DNA of 64,000 nucleotides, taken from assembly GCF_003012345.1 (NCBI RefSeq), contig NZ_PVRV01000023.1, positions 372,001 through 436,000 on the forward strand, given 5' to 3'. Below the pieces are notes generated by a model, which searched no databases, was not told the origin of the DNA, and was given only the letters and a program-made list of their open reading frames with translations. The translations under genes were made by a program, and so were the position numbers. Of this stretch, positions 10,613 to 21,521 are shown in pieces. The stretch's first letter is position 1, and every line of letters begins with the position of its first letter. Origin of the DNA: Phytohalomonas tamaricis (GTDB lineage Bacteria; Pseudomonadota; Gammaproteobacteria; Pseudomonadales; Halomonadaceae).

Positions 10613-12067
10613 ATGCAATGGGAAACCGTGATCGGGCTGGAAGTTCACGTCCAGCTCGCCACTCAATCTAAAATCTTTTCCGGTGCCTCGACCGCTTTCG
10701 GCGCCGAAGCGAATACTCAGGCCAGCGCGGTTGATCTCGGCCTGCCCGGCGTATTGCCGGTGCTCAACGAGAACGCCGTCGCCATGGCCGTTCAGTTCGG
10801 GCTAGCCATCAACGCCCAGATTCCTGAAATCTCGGTATTCGAGCGTAAGAATTACTTCTACCCCGACCTGCCCAAGGGCTATCAGACCAGTCAGATGGCG
10901 CAGCCGATCATCGGCCCAGGGGAAGTCGAGATCACGCTTGAGGATGGCTCGACCAAGCGGATACGCATCCATCACGCACACCTTGAGGAAGATGCCGGCA
11001 AGTCGCTGCATGAGGACTACCACGGCATGACCGGTATCGATTTAAACCGTTCCGGCACCCCGCTGCTTGAGATTGTCTCCGAGCCGGATTTGCGTTCGGC
11101 CAAGGAAGCGTCAGCCTATATCAAAGCCATTCATGCCATTGTCACTTATCTAGGCATTTCCGACGGCAACATGGCCGAAGGTTCGATGCGTTGCGACGTC
11201 AACGTCTCGGTGCGCCCCAAGGGTCAGGAAACCTACGGCACCCGCGCCGAAATCAAGAACGTCAACTCGTTTCGTTTCGCCGAGCGCGCTATTGCCTTTG
11301 AAGTCGAGCGTCAGATTGACCTGATTGAAGATGGTGGCAAAGTCATTCAAGAGACGCGGCTGTTCGACCCCGATCTCGACGAGACGCGCAGCATGCGTAC
11401 CAAGGAAGAAGCCAACGACTATCGCTACTTCCCCTGTCCTGACCTGCTGCCGCTAATGCTTGACGAAGCTTACGTCGAGCATCAACGCACCACGCTACCG
11501 GAACTTCCGGCCGAGAAACGTCAGCGTTTCCAGCATGAACTCGGGCTTTCGGCTTACGACGCTGACTTCTTGTCGAGCTCGCGTCCGCTGGCCGAGTACT
11601 TCGAACGGGTCAAGGACGTAGCCGGTGATGCCAAATTGGCCGCCAACTGGGTTCAGGGCGATTTGATGGCACGGCTCAACAAGGACAGCCTTGATATCAC
11701 TGAAAGTCCTGTCAGCGCCGATCAGCTCGGCGGCTTGCTGCTGCGCCTGAAGGACGAGACGATCAATGGCAAGGCCGCCAAGCAGGTGTTTGCTGACCTG
11801 TGGGAGCGCAAGGGCGAAAGTGCCGATGAGATCATTGATGCCAAGGGCCTCAAGCAGGTCACTGATACCGGAGCGATCGAGGCGATGATCGATCAGGTGA
11901 TTGCTGACAATCCGGTGCAGGTCACCCAGTACCGCGAAGCGGAAGAGGACAAGCGTGGCAAGATGATTGGCTTTTTCGTCGGGCAGGCGATGAAGGCATC
12001 ACGCGGTACTGCTAACCCGCAGCAGGTCAATGCGCTGCTGAAGCAGAAACTCGACGCGTTGCTATAA
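10613..12067 (+). CDS. gatB: Aspartyl/glutamyl-tRNA amidotransferase subunit B
   Basis: Kinase and transamidase subunit of GatCAB; it phosphorylates the mischarged aminoacyl-tRNA and transfers ammonia. The 484-residue protein begins with the hallmark [13 protein letters not shown], contains the PDLPKGYQ motif and [13 protein letters not shown] segment, and ends with the helical GatB/YqeY tRNA-binding domain (about 330-484). It is the last gene of the operon, followed by a strong hairpin terminator. Confidence 0.98.
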   Translation: MQWETVIGLEVHVQLATQSKIFSGASTAFGAEANTQASAVDLGLPGVLPVLNENAVAMAVQFGLAINAQIPEISVFERKNYFYPDLPKGYQTSQMAQPIIGPGEVEITLEDGSTKRIRIHHAHLEEDAGKSLHEDYHGMTGIDLNRSGTPLLEIVSEPDLRSAKEASAYIKAIHAIVTYLGISDGNMAEGSMRCDVNVSVRPKGQETYGTRAEIKNVNSFRFAERAIAFEVERQIDLIEDGGKVIQETRLFDPDLDETRSMRTKEEANDYRYFPCPDLLPLMLDEAYVEHQRTTLPELPAEKRQRFQHELGLSAYDADFLSSSRPLAEYFERVKDVAGDAKLAANWVQGDLMARLNKDSLDITESPVSADQLGGLLLRLKDETINGKAAKQVFADLWERKGESADEIIDAKGLKQVTDTGAIEAMIDQVIADNPVQVTQYREAEEDKRGKMIGFFVGQAMKASRGTANPQQVNALLKQKLDALL

Positions 12068-12103
12068 ACGCCAAGCTCTGAGTAACGTAGCGCCCTGAGA
12101 AAC

Positions 12104-12132
12104 AAGAAGCCCGCGCCATGCGCGGGCTTCTT
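12104..12132. terminator. Hairpin terminator between gatB and SDR gene
   Basis: A 12-bp perfect stem (AAGAAGCCCGCG with its complement) around a 5-base loop, 37 bases after the gatB stop and 17 bases from the convergent SDR stop. The A and T ends of the stem make it usable in both directions. Confidence 0.85.
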
Positions 12133-12148
12133 CGTCAGTTAACGCAGC

Positions 12149-12847
12149 TTAGTCATCGATGGGCGGCGTCGGCAGTACGCACATATCATGCACTTCGACT
12201 GAGGCGGGCTGATTCAACGCAAACACTACCGCACGAGCGATATCTTCAGCCTTGAGCGCATTCTCGCGCGGACTGTCGAAGAAAGGCGTATCGACTAGCC
12301 CCGGCTCGACCAGCGTGACCCGAATACCGCTGCCACGCACCTCTTCGCGCAGGTTATACGCCATGCTCTGGACCGCGCTCTTGGTCGCACCATAAAACGA
12401 CCCCGGCAGGGTACGTCGTCCTGCCACCGAGCCGGTGATCAGGACATGCCCGCGGCTCGATTTCAACGCCTCAAGACTGGCACGCAACGTCAGTGCCGGC
12501 CCCAGCACATTGGTCAGCACGACTTCGCGCCACTCGTCAGGGTCACTCCCGGCGAAGCCCTTACCATCGAGACCACGCCCAGCATTGGCAAAGACGGCGT
12601 CAAGACGGCCAAATTCATCCAGCACCTGCTTGACCATCGCCTGCTGTGAGCCCCAGTCCTGTACATCACAGGATACCGCTATCGCCTTGGTGCCGTGGCG
12701 CTCAGTAAGCTCTTGCGCCAACGCCTCAAGCTTGTCGGCACTTCGCGCCGCGAGGGCAACATGGTAGCCCTGCTCGGCCGCCAGTTCCGCTGTTGCTCGC
12801 CCAATCCCCGAAGAGGCGCCAGTAATCAGTAGTATCGGGCTCGTCAT
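12149..12847 (-). CDS. Short-chain dehydrogenase/reductase, substrate unknown
   Basis: Classical SDR with Rossmann fold. The cofactor motif TGASSGIG is at residues 9-16, the structural NAG motif near 90, and the catalytic Ser and Tyr-x-x-x-Lys (SFYGATK) near 143-160. An arginine after the first beta-alpha unit (AARS) favours NADPH. The 232 residues are complete. AAGGAG precedes the ATG by seven bases. It is divergent from a PuuR-like regulator across a 192-base region with inverted repeats, so regulation by that protein is possible. Substrate cannot be told from sequence. Confidence 0.85.
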   Translation of the reverse strand: MTSPILLITGASSGIGRATAELAAEQGYHVALAARSADKLEALAQELTERHGTKAIAVSCDVQDWGSQQAMVKQVLDEFGRLDAVFANAGRGLDGKGFAGSDPDEWREVVLTNVLGPALTLRASLEALKSSRGHVLITGSVAGRRTLPGSFYGATKSAVQSMAYNLREEVRGSGIRVTLVEPGLVDTPFFDSPRENALKAEDIARAVVFALNQPASVEVHDMCVLPTPPIDD

Positions 12848-12902
12848 GATTCACTCCTTCGCTTTACAATTCGCATCTTGCATCATGCTAGTCAGTGATA
12901 TC

Positions 12903-12957
12903 GTCATCATTCGTTGATGACACGCGTTTGGTCCTGCAACAGTCATAGATGAATGAC
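12903..12957. promoter_or_regulatory. Two inverted repeats between SDR gene and PuuR-like gene
   Basis: GTCATCA-N5-TGATGAC at 12903-12921 is a perfect inverted repeat, and GTCAT-N6-ATGAC at 12942-12957 repeats the same half-site core. Both lie in the shared promoter region of a regulator and its divergent neighbour, the usual place for an autoregulatory operator. Inference only. Confidence 0.4.
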
Positions 12958-13039
12958 ATGCCGCCTGCCAAATTCATTCGTCCGGCATGGTTGCGATGTC
13001 GCCTGCTTTTGCCCGTTTCGTTCGACAAGGAATCGTTAA

Positions 13040-13591
13040 ATGTCTGATGATGTCGGCGTCCGCCTTAAGGCGCTACGCACGTTACGCGGCATATCCCAGC
13101 GCGAGCTTGCCAAACGCTGTGGCGTGACCCACTCAAGCCTGTCACTGATTGAACAGGGGCGCGTCAGCCCTTCTGTCAGCTCGCTTAAAAAGATTCTCGA
13201 CGTTATTCCGATCAGTATCGGCGATTTCTTTACCATGGACTTGGAGAACCGGGACCAAGTGTTCTACCGGGCCGATGAGCTTGCCGTTTCAAGTACTGGT
13301 GATGTGCTCTACACGTTGATAGGAGCCAATCGTGAGCGCCGCGCCCTGTCGTTCATGATCGAGACCTACCCACCCGGCGCTGATACCGGACGTGAAATGA
13401 TCGCTCATCGTGGCGAAGAGGCAGGACTGGTACTTGAGGGAGAAATTGAAATCACCGTTGGGGGCGCCACACGCGTGCTGAGCGCTGGCGAAGCGTACTA
13501 TTTCGACACCAACACCCCCCACCGCTTTCGCAATCTTGCTAGCACATCCTGCCGCATGGTGAGTTGTTGCACGCCAGCGCATCAATTTTGA
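13040..13591 (+). CDS. puuR: PuuR-like XRE-cupin transcriptional regulator
   Basis: An N-terminal helix-turn-helix of the XRE/Cro type (about residues 7-62, ISQRELAKRCGVTHSSLSLIEQG) is joined to a C-terminal cupin domain (about 105-180, with HRGEEAGLVLEGEIEITVGG and the second motif NTPHRFRN). E. coli PuuR, 185 residues, has the same layout and represses putrescine use genes until putrescine binds. At 183 residues, with matching HTH and cupin motifs, this is a close family member. The polyamine genes begin about 8 kb downstream, with carotenoid and TRAP genes in between. AAGGAA precedes the start. Confidence 0.78.
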   Translation: MSDDVGVRLKALRTLRGISQRELAKRCGVTHSSLSLIEQGRVSPSVSSLKKILDVIPISIGDFFTMDLENRDQVFYRADELAVSSTGDVLYTLIGANRERRALSFMIETYPPGADTGREMIAHRGEEAGLVLEGEIEITVGGATRVLSAGEAYYFDTNTPHRFRNLASTSCRMVSCCTPAHQF

Positions 13592-13788
13592 TCAAGGCCC
13601 ATCCCATTGATGACAAATGCCTGTTGCTTTGTTTAGCTTGTACGCATACGAACACAGCAACACTCCCTTAGACTTAACCCTAAGCGACCTGGCTGCCGGT
13701 TTAACGTAAGATACAAGGTTACCCCGCTACTCGCAGGCGAAAGGAATCGCGCACTGCGTAGCTTTGAAAAATTGACAGGGAATGATCA

Positions 13789-14724
13789 ATGGAGCGCGAA
13801 ACGGTGCTGCCTCTCACGCAACGCCCCCACGACCCACCCCTCGCCGTGTCTGCAGATGCGTCTATCGATGTGACCCAGGCGATACGCCGCATAATGATCG
13901 AGGCGCTGATTGAACAACATAGCGACTCGGCCATTCACGCCGCCATTCACCACCACTTCAGCGCCTGCGGTGGTTATCTTCGCGCCCGCATGGCCTTCGA
14001 GACTTCTTGCGCACTTGGCTTGTCAGAGCACGATGCCTGCTTACTTGCCTCGGTCTGCGAGCTGCTGCATAACGCCTCGCTCGTCCATGACGATGTTCTT
14101 GACCACGACACACAGCGACGCGGTCAACCCAGCATCTGGCATGCCTATAACGAAGGCGTTGCCATCTGCCTGGGCGACCTGTTCATTTCCACGGCGTTTG
14201 GCCTCTGCGCTCAGCTTGAAACGCACTGCGAGCATCTGCCGGCGCTGTTGACGCTGGTTAATGCCAAAGTCCGCGCTACCATCGAAGGTCAGGCACAAGC
14301 CTTTTCATCGGCCCTGCGTGAAACACTCGAGTTTTCCCGTTTCACAAACGCCGCCAAGGGTAAGTCCGGTCCGCTGTTCAGTCTCGCACTTGAAGCGCCG
14401 CTGATCCTGAGCGGGCATCATCACGCCCTAGACGATGCCCGCCTGGCTACCGAAGCCTTCGCTGTCGCCTACCAGATTCTCGATGATATCGAAGATTATG
14501 AGCAGGACATGGCGCTTGATGAATGCTATGGCGCTTTTAATCTGATCCGCGCTCTGGAGCGCGGCGGCGTGACGGAAAACGCGTCGCGATTTGCCTGCGA
14601 ACATGCCTTGCGCCTGCTGGATGACGCACAGCGACACGCTCAGCGTCTACCCATGGCCAGTGGCAACTCTCTTCATCATCATGCCGAAATGCTCAAGCAG
14701 CGTTTCGTGCATGCTTCGATCTAA
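13789..14724 (+). CDS. crtE: Geranylgeranyl diphosphate synthase
   Basis: Trans-isoprenyl diphosphate synthase that should extend farnesyl diphosphate to C20 GGPP, the carotenoid precursor. The first aspartate-rich motif DDVLD is at 101-105 and the second, DDIED, at 232-236. The usual GGKRLRP is changed to GGYLRARM (61-68), a feature of some CrtE proteins. Length 311. It opens the crtEIBY operon, 9 bases before crtI, and its position makes GGPP synthase far more likely than a longer-chain synthase. Confidence 0.9.
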   Translation: MERETVLPLTQRPHDPPLAVSADASIDVTQAIRRIMIEALIEQHSDSAIHAAIHHHFSACGGYLRARMAFETSCALGLSEHDACLLASVCELLHNASLVHDDVLDHDTQRRGQPSIWHAYNEGVAICLGDLFISTAFGLCAQLETHCEHLPALLTLVNAKVRATIEGQAQAFSSALRETLEFSRFTNAAKGKSGPLFSLALEAPLILSGHHHALDDARLATEAFAVAYQILDDIEDYEQDMALDECYGAFNLIRALERGGVTENASRFACEHALRLLDDAQRHAQRLPMASGNSLHHHAEMLKQRFVHASI

Positions 14725-14733
14725 GCGACAGTC

Positions 14734-16197
14734 ATGCAGACTATTGTTATCGGTGGTGGATTCGGCGGCATGGCGGCTGCGCTCAGGGCGCGCCGCAAGG
14801 GGCATGACGTTACGCTCATCGAGCGCTGTGAAACGCTGGGAGGCCGTGCCCAGGTCTTTGAAGACCAGGGCTTTCGCTTCGATGCTGGCCCCACCGTCAT
14901 TACTGCTCCGTTTCTGTTCGATGAGCTGTTTGCGCTTTTTGACAAACGCCTTGCCGACTATGTCACCCTCGTTGCCCTAGAGACCTGGTACGAATTCTAT
15001 TTCCCTGACGGCACGCGCTTCGCCTACGGGCAAGACATGGACGCCACATGCGAGCAGATTGCCCGCTTTTCACCACAGGATGTGGCGGGTTATCAGAGTC
15101 TGCTTGAGGCGTCACGCGAGATTTACAAGGTCGGCTTCGAACAACTGGCTCATGTGCCTTTTCACCGCATGAGCACCATGGCGGCACAGGTGCCGGCGCT
15201 GCTGCGTCTAGGCAGCTATCGCTCCGTATGGGGAATGGTCTGTCGTCATATTGAACACCCATGGCTCAGGCGCGCCTTTTCGATTCCTCCGCTGCTTGTC
15301 GGCGGCAATCCGTTCCAGACCACCAGCATCTATGCGCTGATTCCCTATCTTGAACGCAAATGGGGCGTGCATTTTGCCATGGGCGGTACCGGTGCACTGG
15401 TCGCAGCGCTTGAACGTTTGATGATTGAAGAGGATATCGAATTGCAGCTTGGCAGTACCGTCGAGCGAGTCATCGTCGAACATGGTGTAGCACGAGGTGT
15501 CGAGCTGGAAAATGGCGAGAGAATCACCGCTGACATCGTCATTTCTAATGCCGATGCTGCTCATCTTTATATGCATATGATTGATCAGCCCTCGACCTCG
15601 GCGCGCTTGAAGCTGGCCCGAGCGCACTATTCGATGGGGCTTTACGTGCTCTATTTCGGTACTAACCGACAGTATGACGATATTGCTCACCATACTATCT
15701 GGCTGGGCCAGCGCTACCGCGAACTGTTGACCGATATTTTTAAACACCGCACCCTTTCTGATGACTTTTCGCTTTATCTCCATCGTCCGACGGCAACCGA
15801 CCCCTCTTTTGCGCCTGACGGCTGCGACTCGTTTTATGTGCTCGCGCCGGTACCCAACCTGATGGGCGAAATGGACTGGTCGATTGAGGGCGAGCAACTC
15901 GGTGACAAGATACTCGAAGCATTGGAAGATACGCTCATGCCCGGCTTGCGCGAGTCGATTGTGACGCGCTTTCACATGACCCCTGAGGACTTCAAGACCC
16001 GTTACCTGAGCATGCATGGCGCCGGCTTCTCGATAGCGCCACGTTTCGATCAATCGGCGTGGTTTCGCTTTCACAACAAGAGCGAAGGCATCGATAATCT
16101 TTATCTGGTCGGCGCCGGCACGCACCCCGGCGCGGGAATACCTGGTGTGCTGTCCAGCGCCAAGGTCATCGACACCCTGCTCCCTTCGGCGCATTGA
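14734..16197 (+). CDS. crtI: Phytoene desaturase
   Basis: CrtI-type FAD-dependent desaturase that introduces four double bonds into phytoene to give lycopene. The N-terminal dinucleotide-binding motif is VIGGGFGGMAAALRARRKGHD and the C-terminal carotenoid desaturase signature is LYLVGAGTHPGAGIPGVL. The 487 residues are full length. It lies between crtE and crtB, with crtB starting 19 bases after its stop. All four carotenoid genes share direction and tight spacing. Confidence 0.95.
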   Translation: MQTIVIGGGFGGMAAALRARRKGHDVTLIERCETLGGRAQVFEDQGFRFDAGPTVITAPFLFDELFALFDKRLADYVTLVALETWYEFYFPDGTRFAYGQDMDATCEQIARFSPQDVAGYQSLLEASREIYKVGFEQLAHVPFHRMSTMAAQVPALLRLGSYRSVWGMVCRHIEHPWLRRAFSIPPLLVGGNPFQTTSIYALIPYLERKWGVHFAMGGTGALVAALERLMIEEDIELQLGSTVERVIVEHGVARGVELENGERITADIVISNADAAHLYMHMIDQPSTSARLKLARAHYSMGLYVLYFGTNRQYDDIAHHTIWLGQRYRELLTDIFKHRTLSDDFSLYLHRPTATDPSFAPDGCDSFYVLAPVPNLMGEMDWSIEGEQLGDKILEALEDTLMPGLRESIVTRFHMTPEDFKTRYLSMHGAGFSIAPRFDQSAWFRFHNKSEGIDNLYLVGAGTHPGAGIPGVLSSAKVIDTLLPSAH

Positions 16198-16216
16198 AGA
16201 CGCACGAGACGACACT

Positions 16217-17143
16217 ATGCAACAAGCCCAGCAGACACTTGCCAAACATGGCAAATCATTCTGGTTTGCCAGTCGCTTCATGGATAAGCGCGACGCGCGC
16301 GACGCAGCCCAGCTCTATATGGTGTGCCGCGAGCTCGATGACCTCGCCGACCAGGAAATGCCGGACCCTGCCATGAATGCCCAGGCGCGCCAGCGCCTGA
16401 GCACGATTCGTCAGCAGCTAATTGCCGGTCATGGCAGTGATGTCACCGCCAACTATTTGATTGATCTGGCTGAGCGCCGCGGGCTTGACCTTCAGGCTGC
16501 AGTGGCGCTGATCGACGCGCTGATCAGCGATGTCGACCGGCCAGCCTGTATCGAAAGTGACGCCGAATTGCTCGATTACTGTTATGGCGTCGCCGGAACG
16601 GTCGGCGTGATGATGTGCCCGGTCCTGGGTGCGCCGCCGCGTGCGGTTCCCCATGCCATCGACCTTGGCATTGCGATGCAGATGACCAATATCGCCCGTG
16701 ATGTGCTCGAAGATGCCACGCAGGGGCGTCGTTATATTCCGGGAAGCTGGCTTGGTGGCCGCAGTGCTGCGAGGCTGGCGCGCTGTCATGCAGAAAACTG
16801 CGATAATGCAGAGGACCGCGACACCACGGCGCGCGCTGTTGAGCGGCTGCTTGACCACGCCGAGCGTTACTATCGCAGCGCTGCCGACGGCTTCGCCTAC
16901 ATTCCCCCTAAGAATCGCACCGCGATTCGCATCGCCGCGGAAGTCTATCGCGGTATCGGCCAGCGTTTGCGTCAGCGTAATCATGCCTGGTGGCAAGGGC
17001 GTGTTTATGTCCCGCTCAGCGGTAAGCTGTGGCTGGCGACACGCACATTAAGCGGACGTGGCGACATTCAGGCCTCCGGGCGCGATGACCATGAAGGTGC
17101 CTTGCATCACCATATCGCCGGGCGTCCCGGAACTAATGCCTGA
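16217..17143 (+). CDS. crtB: Phytoene synthase
   Basis: Squalene/phytoene synthase family enzyme condensing two GGPP to phytoene. The two magnesium-binding aspartate motifs are visible in RELDDLAD (about 38-45) and NIARDVLED (about 155-163), the latter followed by GRRYIP. I placed the start at the ATG at 16217 (MQQAQQTLAKHGKSFWFAS). An upstream ATG at 16145 would add 24 residues lying inside crtI with no family resemblance. Length 308 matches the family. Confidence 0.94.
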   Translation: MQQAQQTLAKHGKSFWFASRFMDKRDARDAAQLYMVCRELDDLADQEMPDPAMNAQARQRLSTIRQQLIAGHGSDVTANYLIDLAERRGLDLQAAVALIDALISDVDRPACIESDAELLDYCYGVAGTVGVMMCPVLGAPPRAVPHAIDLGIAMQMTNIARDVLEDATQGRRYIPGSWLGGRSAARLARCHAENCDNAEDRDTTARAVERLLDHAERYYRSAADGFAYIPPKNRTAIRIAAEVYRGIGQRLRQRNHAWWQGRVYVPLSGKLWLATRTLSGRGDIQASGRDDHEGALHHHIAGRPGTNA

Positions 17144-17152
17144 GCCTTTACA

Positions 17153-18289
17153 GTGAATCGCCACGAACTGCTGATTCTCGGCGGAGGCTGTGCCGGACTG
17201 AGCCTTGCCTATCATCTGGCGCAATCAAGGCAGGCGCCTCATACCTTGATTATCGAACCGCGTACGCTTTATGAAGATGACCGTACCTGGTGCGGCTGGC
17301 CACTGCAGCCTCACGCCTTTCAGGACTGCATCGAGGCGCGCTGGGATACTTGGCGTATCACGACATCGCAAGGGGCTCATCAAGTCGAGGCAAGCCCTTA
17401 TCCCTATGAGATGATTCGCAGTTCACGTGTTTATGCCAAGGCGCTCGCCGCCATCGATGCTCACCCGAATATCGAGCGCCTCACGGGACGGCGCGTCACG
17501 AGCATCGAAGATAGCACCACAGGCGTAATCGTCACGCTCGATGACGGGCAACGCTATCAGGCACGCTGGGCCATCGACACCCTTCCTCGTCCCGAACGGC
17601 TTGCCGAGCCATGGCTATGGCAGGATTTCGCTGGTCTTGAGATTGAAGCGCCGTCTATCAATGCCGGTGATATCCCGGAACTTATGGACTTTCGCGTGGC
17701 GCGTGCAGACGCACTTGATTTCATTTATGCGCTGCCCTTCGCACCGCAGCGAGCGTTGTTTGAATGGACCCGCTTTGGACGCCCCGCCTCGAACCCACTC
17801 GAACTTGAAGCTTGCCTGATCGCTTATCTTGATGAGCGTTTTGGTCATGATTATCGTGTGCTGCGCCGAGAAACCGGCAGCCTGCCCATGGCGCCCAACT
17901 CGCCTCAGTCGGGCTGCTCAGTCATCCGGGCCGGTGCCTATGGCGGATCGATGCGTGCCTCAACCGGCTACGCGTTTCATGCCATTCAACGCTGGGCTGA
18001 ACCCTGCGCCCAGCAATTGCTTGCCGGTCAGTCACCTGCCGCGCCCTCGCAGAAGCGCTACCTTGTCGCCTTGGATGAAATTTACATGACCGCGCTCTCC
18101 ATGAACGCAGCAATGGCGCCAGAGTTTTATCTGGCGCTTTTCAAGCAGATTGCTCCTGCTGCGGTGGTGCGCTTTCTTGCAGGTGAGCCCAGCCTTGGCG
18201 ACATCGCCGCTGTTACCACAAGCTTGCCCAAACGCCCATTTCTCGCCGCCGCCTGTCACTGGGGGACGCGTCATCTATTCCGCCCTTGA
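17153..18289 (+). CDS. crtY: Lycopene beta-cyclase
   Basis: CrtY-type flavoprotein that cyclises both ends of lycopene to give beta-carotene. It starts at GTG and has the dinucleotide-binding motif LILGGGCAGLSLA, the MDFRV motif, RETGSLPMA and GGSMRASTGYAF, all typical of CrtY. Length 378. It ends the crt operon. No crtZ or crtW hydroxylase or ketolase and no crtX follow, so the local set stops at beta-carotene. Confidence 0.93.
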   Translation: MNRHELLILGGGCAGLSLAYHLAQSRQAPHTLIIEPRTLYEDDRTWCGWPLQPHAFQDCIEARWDTWRITTSQGAHQVEASPYPYEMIRSSRVYAKALAAIDAHPNIERLTGRRVTSIEDSTTGVIVTLDDGQRYQARWAIDTLPRPERLAEPWLWQDFAGLEIEAPSINAGDIPELMDFRVARADALDFIYALPFAPQRALFEWTRFGRPASNPLELEACLIAYLDERFGHDYRVLRRETGSLPMAPNSPQSGCSVIRAGAYGGSMRASTGYAFHAIQRWAEPCAQQLLAGQSPAAPSQKRYLVALDEIYMTALSMNAAMAPEFYLALFKQIAPAAVVRFLAGEPSLGDIAAVTTSLPKRPFLAAACHWGTRHLFRP

Positions 18290-18490
18290 CCAGCTGCGCT
18301 ATTTGCTTAGCAACATGATGTACTACCGCATTGTTGCCCTACCTCATTGATTAGCCAGCTTAGTTAAAACAATAGAACTTATAAGGACTTAGACCATAGT
18401 CTAGCTGGCGTTTATTCCCCCTTAACTTTCTACTGCACAGGCCGTCAATGCGTTAACGGCTCCCATTAAATGACACGCGCATTAATGTAA

Positions 18491-19537
<1,047 letters not shown>

Positions 19538-19568
19538 TCCTCTGGGCTTCATTGGAAGGAACGCGTTG

Positions 19569-20225
19569 ATGAAAGCAATCGCGCAGGTATGGAATCATCT
19601 GGAGGAGGGCCTGGTGGCCTTCCTTCTTGCTGCAATGACCCTCGTCACTTTCATTTATGTGATGTTCAATAACTTGTATGTTGTCTTCTATGCCGCCGCT
19701 GATGCGATGCCTGCACTGGAGGATTTCTGGTTTTCCATTGGCGATTTCCTGCTTTCTGCCGCGCAAGAAATGACCTGGAGTTCAGCCCTGACCCGCGTCT
19801 TTTTCGCCTGGCTGATCTTTCTGGGTATTTCCTACGGTATTCGCGTCGGTGCGCATATCGGGGTTGATCTGCTGGTACGGACCTTCCCTGCCCCGCTTAG
19901 GCGCGCCTGCAGTCTGCTTGTCCTCTTTATCGTGTTCGGCTATGCGATGCTGATGATGATCTCTAGCTATGACTGGGTCATGGCGCTATTCCATGCCGAG
20001 TTGGGCGCTGAAGATCTTGATGAGTTTCACATCATGCAGTGGCATATCACACTGGTGGTGCCGCTCGGCTTTGCACTGGTCATTCTGCGTCTCATCGAGG
20101 CACTCGTCCTGACCCTGAAAGGCCATCAAAACGGCTTGCAAATGGCTGATGAAGCTGCCGATGCACTCAAGCTTACCGCCGATAACGCTACCGACAAGCA
20201 CCGCGACGAGGAGCCGCGCTCATGA
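19569..20225 (+). CDS. dctQ: TRAP transporter small permease DctQ
   Basis: Four-helix small membrane subunit of the TRAP transporter. The 218-residue protein shows four strongly hydrophobic segments and the conserved GAHIGVDLLV segment of the DctQ family. The ATG at 19569 follows AAGGA and is preferred over the TTG just before it. Its last bases overlap the dctM start (ATGA), indicating coupled translation. The C-terminus is longer and more acidic than the core family. Confidence 0.9.
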   Translation: MKAIAQVWNHLEEGLVAFLLAAMTLVTFIYVMFNNLYVVFYAAADAMPALEDFWFSIGDFLLSAAQEMTWSSALTRVFFAWLIFLGISYGIRVGAHIGVDLLVRTFPAPLRRACSLLVLFIVFGYAMLMMISSYDWVMALFHAELGAEDLDEFHIMQWHITLVVPLGFALVILRLIEALVLTLKGHQNGLQMADEAADALKLTADNATDKHRDEEPRS

Positions 20226-21505
20226 CAATCGCCTTTTTGTTCGTGGCCCTGTTCGCATTCCTGTTCTTGGGCGTCCCGATTGCGGTATCGCTCGGGCTAT
20301 CCGGTGCACTGACCATCCTGCTATTCAGTGAGGATTCGATCCGCTCGCTAGCGATCAAGCTGTTCGAGACCTCCGAGCACTACACTCTGTTGGCGATTCC
20401 GTTCTTCTTGCTCTCCGGCGCCTTCATGACCAGCGGCGGCGTTGCTCGACGACTGATCGACTTCGCCAATGCCTGTGTCGGTCATATCCGTGGCGGATTG
20501 CCGATTGCCTCGGTCATGGCCTGCGTGCTGTTCGCCGCCCTTTCAGGCTCATCACCGGCTACTGTCGCCGCCGTTGGCTCAGTCGTTATCGCCGGCATGG
20601 TGCGTTCCGGTTATACCCAGTCATTTGCCACCGGCATCGTCTGTAACGCTGGCACGCTGGGCATTCTGATTCCGCCCTCGATCGTAATGGTGGTCTATGG
20701 CGCCGCCACCGAAACGTCGGTTGGCAAGCTGTTCATGGCTGGCGTAGTACCGGGCCTGCTACTCGGTCTGCTGCTGATGGTGACGATCTACATCATTGCG
20801 CGCATCAAGAACATGCCTGCGCTGCCACGCGTTCCGCTCAAGGAAACGTTGCGTCTGGCACGCAAGTCGTTCTGGGGGCTTTTGCTGATTGTGATCATTC
20901 TCGGCGGGATCTACACCGGAATGTTCACGCCGACCGAAGCAGCTGCTGTCGCCGCCGTTTATGCCGCGTTCGTTGCCGTAGTGATCTATCGTGACATCAG
21001 CTGGCGCGAGTGTCCGCGCGTTATCCTGGACGCCGCGAAGCTTAGCATCGTGCTGATGTTCATCATTGCCAATGCGATGCTGTTCGCCCACGTACTGACC
21101 ACCGAGCAGATACCGCAGGCTATCACCAGCTGGGTCGTTGAACAGCAGTTCTCGCCGATCACCTTCCTGCTGGTCGTCAACCTCATTTTGCTTGTGGCGG
21201 GCAGCTTCATGGAGCCTTCGGCAATTATTCTGATCCTGGCGCCAATCCTGTTCCCGATCGCTATGCAGCTCGGTATCGATCCGGTGCACCTCGGTATCAT
21301 CATGGTGGTCAACATGGAGATTGGCATGCTGACACCACCCACCGGGCTGAACCTGTTTGTCGCTTCAGCGGTTACCGGTCAATCGTTGACTCAGGTCATT
21401 CGTGCGTCGAGCCCGTGGCTATTGCTGCTGATCAGCTTCCTGATTCTGATTACTTACGTACCTTACATTTCACTGGCGCTGCCCAATCTGCTGGGCATGC
21501 CTTGA
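20222..21505 (+). CDS. dctM: TRAP transporter large permease DctM
   Basis: Ion-driven transport subunit with about 12 membrane helices, 427 residues. The family pattern ALSGSSPATVAAVGS and the repeat-related MLTPPTGLNLFV segment are clear. It uses a sodium or proton gradient to move the substrate delivered by DctP. It is the last gene of dctPQM, followed at once by a strong rho-independent terminator. Confidence 0.95.
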   Translation: MTIAFLFVALFAFLFLGVPIAVSLGLSGALTILLFSEDSIRSLAIKLFETSEHYTLLAIPFFLLSGAFMTSGGVARRLIDFANACVGHIRGGLPIASVMACVLFAALSGSSPATVAAVGSVVIAGMVRSGYTQSFATGIVCNAGTLGILIPPSIVMVVYGAATETSVGKLFMAGVVPGLLLGLLLMVTIYIIARIKNMPALPRVPLKETLRLARKSFWGLLLIVIILGGIYTGMFTPTEAAAVAAVYAAFVAVVIYRDISWRECPRVILDAAKLSIVLMFIIANAMLFAHVLTTEQIPQAITSWVVEQQFSPITFLLVVNLILLVAGSFMEPSAIILILAPILFPIAMQLGIDPVHLGIIMVVNMEIGMLTPPTGLNLFVASAVTGQSLTQVIRASSPWLLLLISFLILITYVPYISLALPNLLGMP

Positions 21506-21521
21506 ATGTGAACCTCAAACG

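Noticed and set aside
13592-13788. Light-responsive CarH/LitR operator upstream of crtE
   Set aside because: TTGTACGCATACGAA is only an imperfect inverted repeat and no CarH/LitR-type regulator is in the window.
15208-16281. 357-residue minus-strand frame
   Set aside because: Antisense shadow of crtI and the crtB start; no family features, while crtI has all its motifs.
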